The notes under the pieces are model-generated. The model ran no database searches. It was not told where the DNA came from and saw nothing but the letters and a program-made list of their open reading frames with translations. 64,000 bases of DNA from Symsagittifera roscoffensis. Taxonomy: Eukaryota; Xenacoelomorpha; Acoela; Convolutidae. The DNA lies in assembly GCF_963678635.1 (NCBI RefSeq), contig NC_087066.1:23097996-23161995 (forward strand), read 5' to 3'. How positions within the stretch are numbered: position 1 is the stretch's first letter; each line of letters opens with the position of its first letter. A program made the translations under genes and the position numbers. Positions 47,162-57,500 of the stretch are shown here, in pieces.

Positions 47162-50123
47162 TTCCTATTTGTACCTTCTCAAGCCTATACACTCAATTCG
47201 ATTTATGGTGACTTCCAAGTTTTGACTATTAATAAAAATAACACAACACAATAAGTTTCACAAGTTTCTATTAGATAGTGACCACGAATCCCTGTATGTT
47301 ATCAGAATACACCTCGTATACAATTTTATTCACACTAATCAATTATTGGTGGTAAGATTTGAAAACTAGCACAATATGATGTTATCAGTCAATTTAAAAG
47401 ATAGTGTACTCACTACCCAATCAAGCACAGTTTATGTTGATTTAAAATCAAAAGTAACAGACTAAGAATATTTCTATGAAAAACGTATGTGTATTGTACT
47501 TTAGTCGGTCGTAGTACTTTAGTCGAATTTAAGTTTTTTAAAGAAAAAGCTTTCCCCGCTTGGTGCAGCACCAAACAGACAAAACTTTGAAGGCAGTAAT
47601 TTTCTCAAGTGGGCGTCTATTGCACCCACCGAGTACTGGGTTACCTATCTGCCTTCGGACTGCCCGAGCTAGACCTACTAAAATCCTCAGGGCAGTCACT
47701 TTTCCCAAAAACGTATTATGTTACAATCCACACCAATGAATCACGCTCTTTTTAATTTAGACTTAATGTCGCGAATATCCGAGTTCGGACCTGTTTTGTA
47801 TTTAGTCTGGTTCTTATTGAAAGGCAAGTTACCAGTGCAGTCACTGATTCCTAGCCTGGGTCTTAATAACCTAAGGTCTCTCACTAGTGTCTTCCTTCTG
47901 TCTTACTTGAGTCCTTCAAAAAAAAATTTATCTCTCTGGGTTGACAAAAACAGTACCCCTCCGGATTGGCAAAATAGGACCCTTCCGGATTGGTGAAATT
48001 AAGACCCCTCCGAATTAGGATCCCTCTGAGTTAGTAAATAGTAGACCCCTCCGGATTGGGACCCCTCCGGTTTTGTGGAAAGTAGACCCCTCCGGATTCG
48101 GACCCCTCTGACTTTGAAAAAATTTCGACCCCTCCGGATTGGGAGCCCTTTGGTTCTGTCAAAGTAGCTTTTCGGATTTTCTTAATTTCAGCTTATAGCC
48201 CTCCGGATACGTTCTGCGTTGCTTTTATGCTGTTTGAATTAACTGGGAAGGGTATAGGATCCTTTCCTAGACCCCTCCGGATTGAAGTTAAGCCACTTAT
48301 TTGACAATTCACACTAACGGTGAAGGGTCTTATCACTTGCCTAATTTCGACTCTATTATGGTTGTCTTGTGCCTTCAGCCCTCCCTTTTTGTCTAGAACT
48401 GTCCTAAGTTACTTAGTTCAATCGCTATCAACTTTTGGTAGGGGTCTAAGGGTTTTTTAGAAAAATTTATAAAACGTGAAGGGTGTACCCCTCCGGATTT
48501 GTGTAATTTGCTAAAAACAATCTCAAAAAATTTTCTCGCTCGCCTTTTCGAGTAATTCTCTTTCCTACTAGTAAGTTCAGCTAATTTCTGATCTAATGGT
48601 ACCAAGATTAGCCGGATCTGTCCAGTTGTCGAAAAGTTATTAGCCAAAACTTCTTTCTTGCAAACTCAAAAAATTTCTCACTTATAGGTTCCACCTAACT
48701 TTTTCCGCAATTCTGTTCCTTTCGGCCTAAAAATTATTGATCCGAGCTCAGAAGGCCTATACTCTTCTAGTTCAATCCAAAAGACCCGATCTAAAACGCT
48801 TTAGCAGAAAAAATTTGCGAAAAACTATGCTACCTGTACCCCTCCGGATTGATGAATCCACCAAATCAAACTCGTTAAGTTCGATTTCTCTGGAACGCGG
48901 AAGGCTTTCGGGTAGCGGGTTTTAAAACTCGTAGATTCACTAGTGGAAGTTGTCCAAACAACTATTTTTTCTGTCCTAACTCAAAAATTTCAAAAAATTT
49001 TCTAAATTTATAGTGTTTCGTTTTCTCAAAAATCACGAAAATTCGGTTTTTGGTCCCAAAATAGTTCCAACCACTTCCGAACTAAACTTAACCGGTTTTA
49101 TCTATTATGGTAGTGCAGTTACGATGTAGCACACTAACTTAGCGCTTTTTTCCGTTTGAAAAAATATCGATATTTCAACAATCGCGACTTGTGGGGGGAT
49201 CAAAATATCGCTATTTTGACCCTAAAAACCGGTCTGTTTTCGCTGTTTTTCACTGAAAAACGATATAAGACTATTAATATAGGCTCTATAAGTAATAATA
49301 ATAGTAATACTATACCCCTCCGGGTTTGTTCAATATCCGAATTAAGGTGCTTCACTCGGATATTCGCAGTTCGGTGAAGGGTCACTACAGTGCAGCACTG
49401 TCGAGCCCCCCACAGATTACTATCTTACTTTTTGTACCAAAAGGGATACAAAACTTGTTAACGATACCCAACAGTCGATTGTTGTTGTCGTTGAGCCCTT
49501 TCTTGTTGCTCCTTGAACTGCTTGCCGGATCGGTCTTCACCCAAGACCCTTCCGAATTGAGCGCAAATCAGCTGACCCCTCCGGATTGAGCGCAATTTAT
49601 CATTAACGTGCTTAAATGCTCAAATAACCCTACAGTACACGCCTCACAAGCGGGCCACAAAATTGATCGTAACGATCCTGACTGATATAAATGCCTGCAA
49701 CAACAATATATCTATCAACAACAAACGGGGGGGTTGAATCACATCTTGTCTGGGGGGATGATTTCTACTGATTTTTTACTTTTTTTTTTTACTGTTTTTG
49801 GTTTTTTCGGTTATTTTTTATGTTTTTTGTTTTTCTTGGGTACTATACTACTTTTTGTTTGGTTTTATATATATCTTTAAGTGTTTTTGGTCACGAACCA
49901 CTCAGGGGATGAGGGAATGGCCGATCCCCCCACCCTTCCTGGTTCGTGAATTTTCGGTCTTTACTAAGTTAAAAAGCTATTCACGGTAATCCGGAGGGCT
50001 TCCGCCGCCTCGAACCACCCTCCGCCCCGGCGGTTTAGGCCTAATAAGGGCGTTAATGTGAGCATCCGCTCGGCGCGGAGTGCTCGTTAACGGTTCTGCC
50101 GGTCATGATGTTAAAAAGAATAA
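47162..50123 (-). other. Element B long non-coding leader with dispersed CCCCTCCGG motifs
   Basis: About 3 kb with no supported gene. On the plus strand ACCCCTCCGGATT or close variants occur about 15 times, mostly at 47,957-48,290, then 48,487, 48,838, 49,315, 49,547 and 49,576. An A-rich (sense) block shared with A lies at 49,770-49,900. In the B sense strand the motif reads AATCCGGAGGGGT, so its orientation is opposite to the predominant one in A's leader. The first part next to the PBS is homologous to A's. Confidence 0.7.
50051..50092 (-). other. Stem-loop close to the PBS
   Basis: CGTTAA (50,051-50,056) pairs with TTAACG (50,087-50,092). Inside it GAGCATCCGC (50,060-50,069) pairs with GCGGAGTGCTC (50,075-50,085) with one bulge. 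The position, about 35-75 nt inside the PBS, is typical of a packaging or dimerisation hairpin. A has only a smaller GGGCGTATGCCC hairpin in the equivalent region. Confidence 0.6.
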
Positions 50124-50138
50124 CACCCAGGAGCGCCA
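50124..50138 (-). promoter_or_regulatory. Primer-binding site of element B
   Basis: The sense strand reads TGGCGCTCCTGGGTG, identical to A (7,561-7,575) and again 12 nt from the LTR (LTR end TGTTACA, then TACATGTTTTTA, then the PBS). Identity amid diverged surroundings supports function. Confidence 0.75.
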
Positions 50139-50150
50139 TAAAAACATGTA

Positions 50151-51034
50151 TGTAACATTCGCCCGGAAGATACATATCGACGGAAAACAAAACTAAGTCT
50201 TAAGACGACTGGCTAACGTCTAAACAGAGCTTTGCATGCTTTTCACCGTCTCTACCAAGCCAGTGCTTTCGGTGGTCTTTCCAACATCGGGTCGACAAAA
50301 ACGTTACTGCTCTCCGGCTTCGACCAGAACGCTCAAATTAACTTAATTACATGCAAATAGTGAGCTCATGGCTGGGTCTCAGTATCCCCAGACCACGAGG
50401 TCACTCCTAAAAACAGGGCTACCACTATTTATTATATTACTATTGTTTTTGTTCAGTAGATAAAAATCATCATCTCCATCGAAGATGGATCAACCCTTCC
50501 CCCCCCCCCCCCCCCCAACTCCTAGCACCTCATCCTTGTCAAAACTAATCCAAATATCAATTAAATTCAAGTCAGGACATGACAGGATGCTAAAAGTTCA
50601 TAGAACAGGCTAAAAGTTTCAGTCCCGAAACCCTTCCGGATTCTTGAATCCACTGAATCAAGCTCCTTAAGTTCGATTTCACGATAACACGGAAGGCTGG
50701 TTTTCACCCTTCACCCAACGTTCTCTGCTATTCTGTAGTTCGTTGTCGTTTTTCTTTAATCTCGATTTTCGTCCTGTTTGCAATCGCAGATAAAGTTGTT
50801 CTGTTTTTCTTAGTTCTTTTTCTAAAATGGCCGTTTCTGACGTTTCTCAGAAATGTTACGTCATCACTTCGAAAATTTAAAATTTTAAAATACGGGAATA
50901 TCCTGACCTTCACCGTTCTGCTAATCATCCGAATAACGTCGTTAATCCTTCGAAATCATCAACTCGGAAGGCTTACTGCTAAAAATTCGAAGTCTGCATA
51001 AATTGCATTTTGGCCATTCTGGTCGAATGTCACA
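50151..51034 (-). repeat. Element B 5' LTR
   Basis: On the plus strand it begins TGTAACATTCGCCC and ends GGTCGAATGTCACA; 884 bp. Apart from the 52-bp indel, poly-C length and two end substitutions it appears identical to 26,552-27,483. It presumably carries the promoter; no TATA box is asserted. Confidence 0.93.
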
Positions 51035-51192
51035 ATAGTAACTTTTTACTTAGCCCTAAACAGACCAGAAAATCAACTGGCAAGGTCGAGACGGTGAAAA
51101 ACGAGTAGGATTAAGGTAACTGACGCCTGCCAGTCGTTAATAGGTACTTTTACTACGCTCCGTCGCTGTGTAGTATTTGGGCGAATGTTACA
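51035..51192 (+). repeat. Element A 3' LTR, right terminus (separated by B)
   Basis: These 158 bp match 7,391-7,548, the end of A's 5' LTR, at equal length, and end GGGCGAATGTTACA. TAG follows at 51,193, matching the TAG before A's 5' LTR. This proves that B lies inside A. Confidence 0.92.
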
Positions 51193-51385
51193 TAGGTTAC
51201 TGTCAGGAGTCCCTTCTTCACGTATTCCAGTCAAAATCCTTGAAATTTTCTAGATATGAAGTGATAATGATAAAAAAAGGAGATGATAAGTGTTGATGTC
51301 CTTACAAGTAAACTCGATACGTGTTACGTTTCTTCAATATGAACTCGCAACTCGACACAAGAAAATATAATATACAAATATAATT
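51193..51385. repeat. About 190-bp repeat, copy 2
   Basis: This is similar to 3,178-3,375 in the same orientation. Element A inserted at or next to its left edge, since its first bases are part of the TAG flank. Possibly a 5'-truncated 3' end of the PHD/RT element family. Confidence 0.6.
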
Positions 51386-51585
51386 GTGTTTCATCAATAA
51401 AATCCTAAAACTTTTAAATAAAACTAAGAATCTGTTAGTTAAATTTCTGCACATTTGAATTAAAATCTTTATGGCGTAAATGTATTTATGGTGTAACGGT
51501 ACTGTGAAATAATTTCTAGTGAAGAGCTACTGAAATAACTTCGAATTGAATGATAATTTCTGACCTTGTGATTTACCTTTTTCAG

Positions 51586-54500
51586 ATTTTACTATGTCTA
51601 CAGAAGCGCAATCTGCGAAAACGGAACAGTCGAGCACAGGTGCAGGTACGTCTATTTGTTGCCAATTTCTCATCATTATAAGAGCTATCAATTTAATTGT
51701 CTTTTCTTTTTAATTTATAACTATGAAACAAATTTAGACCAATACGCAAACAGCTACTATCAACAGTATCAGCAGCAATGGCCTGGGCAGCAAACTCAAG
51801 ATGCAAGTGTGCGTAAAGCGGGCTGATTTCTTTTTAATTCATCCCATCATTTCGATTCGAAATGCGATGAATAATTGTTGTATAATTGTATTTTTAGCAG
51901 CAACAACAGCCTCAGGCATATGATCAAAATGCTTACAATCAGATGTATGGTAAGTGTTGTCTATATTTTACACTAAATTGATAATACTCACTAGAAGCAT
52001 AATTGTATGGCACTTCGAGCATTATTATTACAAAAAAAACAAGGATAGCCGGTTACTGTGCAAGACAGACATAGTAAACGGGTCTTTCGGAAAACAGTTT
52101 TTGAATAAAAATGACTAGAAAAACGAAAAACAAAGAAACTTTTTGCAGAAACTTGGAATTTTTAATTTGGTTACGGTAGTTTTGAATTTTCTAGCCCAAT
52201 ATCAACAATCTGCTGATCCTGCAGCGCAAGGGCAACAAACACAAGCTTATGATCAGTATAGTCAACAATACTCTCAATATCAAGCGTATGCAGGTCAAAC
52301 ACAACAGACAGGCCAAACGGGAAACGACCAATATCCACAGCAATCGGTAGGTTTGGCTCACAGTCATTGCTACAAAATGTCCAGACTCAGCAAACTTAAA
52401 GTTTTTGGTTGTTTTGAATTTTGATATAGAATCAGTGGCAGCAGCCGCAATCCCAGTATCAGCAGGGGCAAGGAGGATACAACGGATCTAGTCAACAAGG
52501 AGGATATGGCGGTGGACAATATGGTTAGGAAAAGATTCAGTTTCTATTATCGATATTATAGAAACATTCTCTCAGAATCACAGGCTAGTGCATCTTGTCC
52601 CTTTGTTAGGTGGACGTGGAGGAAGTGGTGGCTCATATGACAGCAGTAGTCGAGGTGGGGGATACGGGTCATATGACAGTAGAGGGGGCAGTCGAGATAG
52701 AGGAGGGTAGGTCAATATTAACAGATTTTGACTGTTTCTGTTTTTGAAGGTTCTGAGATGGTTGTCGAAACAATTTTCTCCTTACTTGTCAAGAAGTTTT
52801 GAGGTGACGTTTTACAATTTTCCGGAAGTCTTTTTTTTGTATTTTTTTCCAATAAATTACCAAGAAAATAAATTTAAGGAAAAATTGTTCTAATTAGTTT
52901 CTATCAAAGAATTAAGTCACAGTTGGGTAACCAGAGAGTGTATAATGCATTGTTCAGTTAGATACGAGTACCGGAACTTACGAAAGGCCGTAGAAAATTA
53001 AGTTAAATGCTGAGGTGCGCAAATGTTAAGCAGTTTTCTTTGGATTTTGAACTTCTTATTGTAATGTTGTGTGACAGAAAGACCGCGTATAGTTCTTTTT
53101 ATATTTGCGAGAACAAGTGATGTATAATCGGGTAACCAACTTCATGCTGAACAACAAAAATTATTTTCCTTGCAATAATTTTGGGCGACCTGACCTGCAA
53201 GTAGTTTTGCCTATGTGTTTACCTATGAAATAGTCTTTACCTATTAATAAGTCTTTATCAGTTTATGGTACTAGTTTTGGTACGTTTTTTTTTTTGAAAT
53301 AAGAATAAATAGTTTTACTTGAAATTTCGACATTTTTTGTTTTTTTTTTGAAATAAGAATAAATAGTTTTACTAGAAATTTTGAGAAGACTGCTTGTATT
53401 AGGAAAATATTCAAATTTTGCGTCTGCCATTGTGTTGATGAAAAAGTGTTATCATATTCTTTAAATTTGAAAATTGTGTTTTGAAACTTTCCCAATCATA
53501 CTGTATAAATTACAGAGCCTATTTTTTGCGAGGAAAAATAGGTCAATCTGGAAACATCATTGGAGTCAAAATTATAAATGACCCTAACTGCAGCAGTAAT
53601 GTCAAAAATCCAGGCCTCGCTGAAGCATGAACAGTGGCAAATAAAGAACATAGAAGCCTTGCCTAGAAAAGTTGTCGATTTAAACTATGCACTCAAGGTC
53701 CAAAGATCAGAGATCGTAATGTCATTGCGCGTGAATTTTCTTCTTGAAAAGCCACTAGCAAGTTAATTTTTGTTAGATGAGTCGGGAGAATAAAGAAAAC
53801 CCATTTTCTGAAAAAGAAAAACTTGTTAAACCACGAAGATGTCAAAATATTCGAAGATGTAATTAGAGGCGGCAGTCGAGTTAGAGAAGGGTAGGTCAAC
53901 ATTAACTGGGTTTTTCTGTTTTCGAAGGTTCTGAAATGGTTGTCAAGCAGTTTTTAGGTGACGTTTTACATGTTTCCTGAAGTATTTTTTCATGAACAAT
54001 AAACATACTGCTCGTTTCAGAGATAATTACTGAATCTTCACACCACCATTTAATGCCTATGAAACAGTTTTCACAGATTTCTAAACTTCCACAATCATAC
54101 ACCGTCTAAAACAGAGCATCATTTTGTTGGTGTAAAGAAAGAAAGTCAACATAGAATTATTTTTAGAGTCTGGTTAATAAAAGAACTATAACCGCAGCGA
54201 CAATGTCAAAAATCTAGGCCTCACGAAAACATGACCAGTGGCAAGTAAAGAAGATAGAAACCATGCTGAGAAAAGTTGTCGATTTTAACTATGATCTGGA
54301 GGCCCAAATATTAGAGAACGATTTATCATTGCGCGTGGTTTTAGTTGAAAAGCCAGTTACAGAGACCTATAACAAGAGCGGCAATGTCAAAAATCTAGGC
54401 ATCACTGAAACGACCAGTGGCAAGTAAAAAACAAAGAAATCATACTTGGAAAAAATGTCGATTTAAACTATGCACTAGAGTCCCAAATATCACAGAACGA

Positions 54501-57500
54501 TAAGTCATTGCGCGTGGTTTTACTTGAAAAGCCAATTACAAAGACCTATGTCCGCAGCAACTATGTTAAAAACTAGGCCCCAATGAAACATGACCAGGGG
54601 ACAAATAAAGAACATAGAATTCATATATGGAAAAAATGTCGATTTAAACTATGCACCGGAGTCTCAAATATCAGAAAACGATATATCTTTGCACCTGGAA
54701 TTCTTTCTTCAAAAGCCACTAACAAATCGAATTTTGTTGGATGAGTCGGGAGAATAAAGAAAAATGTTTTCTGAAAAAGAAACGATCTAAATTTCGATCA
54801 ATTTTTTTTGGAAATTCGAGCTAAAACTGTTTTGAGGTAATGGGTTGTATGAAGCTGGATTATTTCTGAACTTGACCGGACAAATAGGATCATAAGATGG
54901 AACATCAACATAAACCGTTTTGCCAAAGGTCCATGGTAATATGTTGTTTCATTAATTTGAAATGTACATAATTATCTTCAAGATATAGAAGCTTTTTTAA
55001 AAAAGTTCGAAGTATTTTGCGCATTTTTGAATGTACAAAATCGGCCTTTTTCAAATTCTTATAACTTCAACAATTTATTTTCGATGTAAAATTTTCAAGA
55101 GTCGATGAACGTTGTTTAGATTTATATAGGTCGCGATGACTTTTTTGGTTTTTTTTTCAGACAGTCTTAAAGTTTGTGCAGGCTCAATTTTACTTTTGTT
55201 GTTTGACTTTTGATTTTTTAAAAGTTCAGTTCATTTCTTTTGTTAGAAAGGAGGCAAATTCCACTATCGAACAGCAAAAGTGTAAAGGTCACAAAAACGT
55301 GATCGGCTTGGCTTCTAGTTTTCGATTGTTGAATTGAATTTTCTTATTTCCAGTCAAATAAAAATTTTACTTATTGATCCAATTTTCTCAAATTATTTTC
55401 ATTTTATCAGAAAAGTGCCGGTCGTTTTTCTGATAACGTGCGTTGATTGGCTCTTTTTCTACAGTATCTTGGCTATGATTACTTTTTCTTGTTCACAAGA
55501 AACCATTGATAGGGGCTTTTTTCAGTTTTATATAATTAGATCGAAGCAAGGGTATTGGATTCTGGTACTTTTTTTCCCTGTAATTAACTTTGTTCACGTC
55601 ATTTCCAGTTTTAGAAGATCTTCAATTTCAACCAAGTTGCACTTTGAACACTCTAGTTTTGTCTCTAGGTTTAATGTGTCTAATGTGAGTTAATCAGTGA
55701 CTGGGTCTACGTGCGAAAAATTTTTCAGATGTAAATTGATTTTTTGTAGGCTTATTGATTTCGTTCAATTTTATGCCGGTTTTTTTGCTCGGTTGTTTTC
55801 ATTCAATTTTGAAGAACGTAATCATATTTCGTCGATTGAGTTTGATGTTATACACGCTAATAAAATCAGTTTGAATTTTTTTGTTGATTTTTTTTCATTA
55901 ATTTTCATTTTTTTTGAATTCATGGTTTTTAATTTTTATTTGTTCTGAAAGCGTGTCAAATCGGTATAAAAGTAGTTTAATGTCATAATCTTTTTTTGAG
56001 CAATTCAGTTTTAATCCTTTCAAGGTGATGGCACATCGTATTGTTTTAATGTATATAGTTTTTCAAAGTCTTTTTAAAATAAATTTCAGGATTTTTTAAA
56101 ATATTTTTGGCTTGAGCAGTTTGTCTAGGAATGTATTTGGCGCGTGTTGCACGAGTTTCAAGGGTGTGGTTGTTTCTGGATGAATTTGAACGAATTGAAT
56201 TTTCGTGTATCTTTTGCATTAACTTTTGTTAACTATTTTTCTTTTATTATTTCTAATATTTCTTAATTTTGATTTTGTCTATGTAATCAATCGAAAGTGC
56301 CGTTGATACCCCAAGTGTTCTTGATGGTTATGCAATTTGTTTGGATTGCTGATTTTCTGCGAAGTTTTTTTAAAAGTTTTTTGGTAGTTTTTGGATCATG
56401 ATTTTGGACCGAAATCTCACTTTCTTATTCTATCCATCTAATAGTTATCAGAAAGAAGAATTTGTGTTTGTGTAGCCTGAATTCTGAGGTAATTGTTTTC
56501 TATAAGAGTTGCAAAAAAGTTTCTTGATTTTTCAGCTGACGATTTTTTCAACATAATTCATTTAATCACATTGTGCCGCATTGCGATTCATTGTACGTAC
56601 ATAGCTCTGCTTTGCCTTTGTTTGCATGCAAGATTCCATACAATTTCTCGCTGTTATCTAATTTTGCATCGCACGTGGTGAGAAGCTACGCTTCGCTTCG
56701 TCTCTGTTTATGAATTTAATTAATTTTCAATTTGTGCTCAATTGAAACTATGTAGTCAAAGCATGAAACTTCTAAACGCTAGATATCCGGTTCGAACCTA
56801 AATTGAAGTTGAAAATGCTAGAAAATTGCTTATCACCATATGCTTGTGAAGCGGAGATATTTATTACTTATCAAGTGGAGCTCGATCGTTTTATTCGTAA
56901 CTCAATGAATGCAGTACAATGTGTATAAATTGTGACAAAAATGGATAAAGTTTTTTTTCAAATTGCTACTAGGTCATGTTCTTTGATTGTGACGGCCTAT
57001 AGCCAGAAATATCAATATAAACGGAAATATCATTACTACTAGAGCACCTTGTCATATTGATTGTCCATGTATGCAATGGACAAGTTCATTGCGGTAACAG
57101 ACGCAAGAAAATTATTTGACCTGGGCGAATCTTTCTTAGTCTATAACTCGCAACTGAGAAAGTGCATGGGCGTAGATAATGTTACGAAAAAAGTTCCATA
57201 TGAAAATGAACAGTATAGTGAACCGTTGACAGTCGTTTCATTGATCATGTGGTCCAGTCCCGTGAGAGCCAGTGGTTACTAGAATTATGCATTCGAAATT
57301 AAGATGTTTTTATGTAAGTGCAATTAAAGCAGCAAAATGTGAGCCGTGGTTACCATAGACCAGGTACATGTGCGGTAATATTATTGCATAGGGATTCTAA
57401 ATTTTCGTAATATTATTTGAGTTAATTATCCCGGTTTATTTGAAGCTTTTGGAAATGCCTATTATAATTAAAAGATTGTCTCCACGGCTATTTTTTTTAT

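Larger units (their letters stand above)
26552..51034 (-). mobile_element. Element B: 24.5-kb giant Ty3/gypsy-type LTR retrotransposon
   Basis: A minus-strand element of 24,483 bp with 884-932-bp LTRs, PBS at 50,124-50,138, leader of about 3 kb, coiled-coil ORF, Gag/PR, pol (RT, RNase H, integrase, macro-like tail), ORF2 of about 2,980 codons in three broken frames, 3' UTR and polypurine tract. RT-RNase H-integrase order, the DTG protease, the D,D35E integrase with GPF motif and CCHC knuckles place it in Ty3/gypsy (Metaviridae-type). It is flanked by ATA and sits in A's 3' LTR. The LTRs look almost identical by eye, so insertion is recent, but coding frames are broken at several points. Giant gypsy elements are known from plants (Ogre) and planarians (Burro); relation to these is untested. 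Confidence 0.93.

Noticed and set aside
49798-49989. Hydrophobic 63-codon ORF that could suggest a membrane (Env-like) peptide
   Set aside because: It is antisense to the A-rich leader block shared by both elements; T-rich DNA gives Phe-rich noise.
50151-51192. TGTAACATTCGCCC ... GGGCGAATGTTACA looked like the terminal inverted repeats of a DNA transposon of about 1 kb
   Set aside because: The left end belongs to B's LTR and the right end to A's LTR; they match because A and B are related and lie in opposite orientation.
57061-57282. 73-codon ORF in intron 6
   Set aside because: No domain, no splice-compatible context, and ordinary length for chance in this composition.
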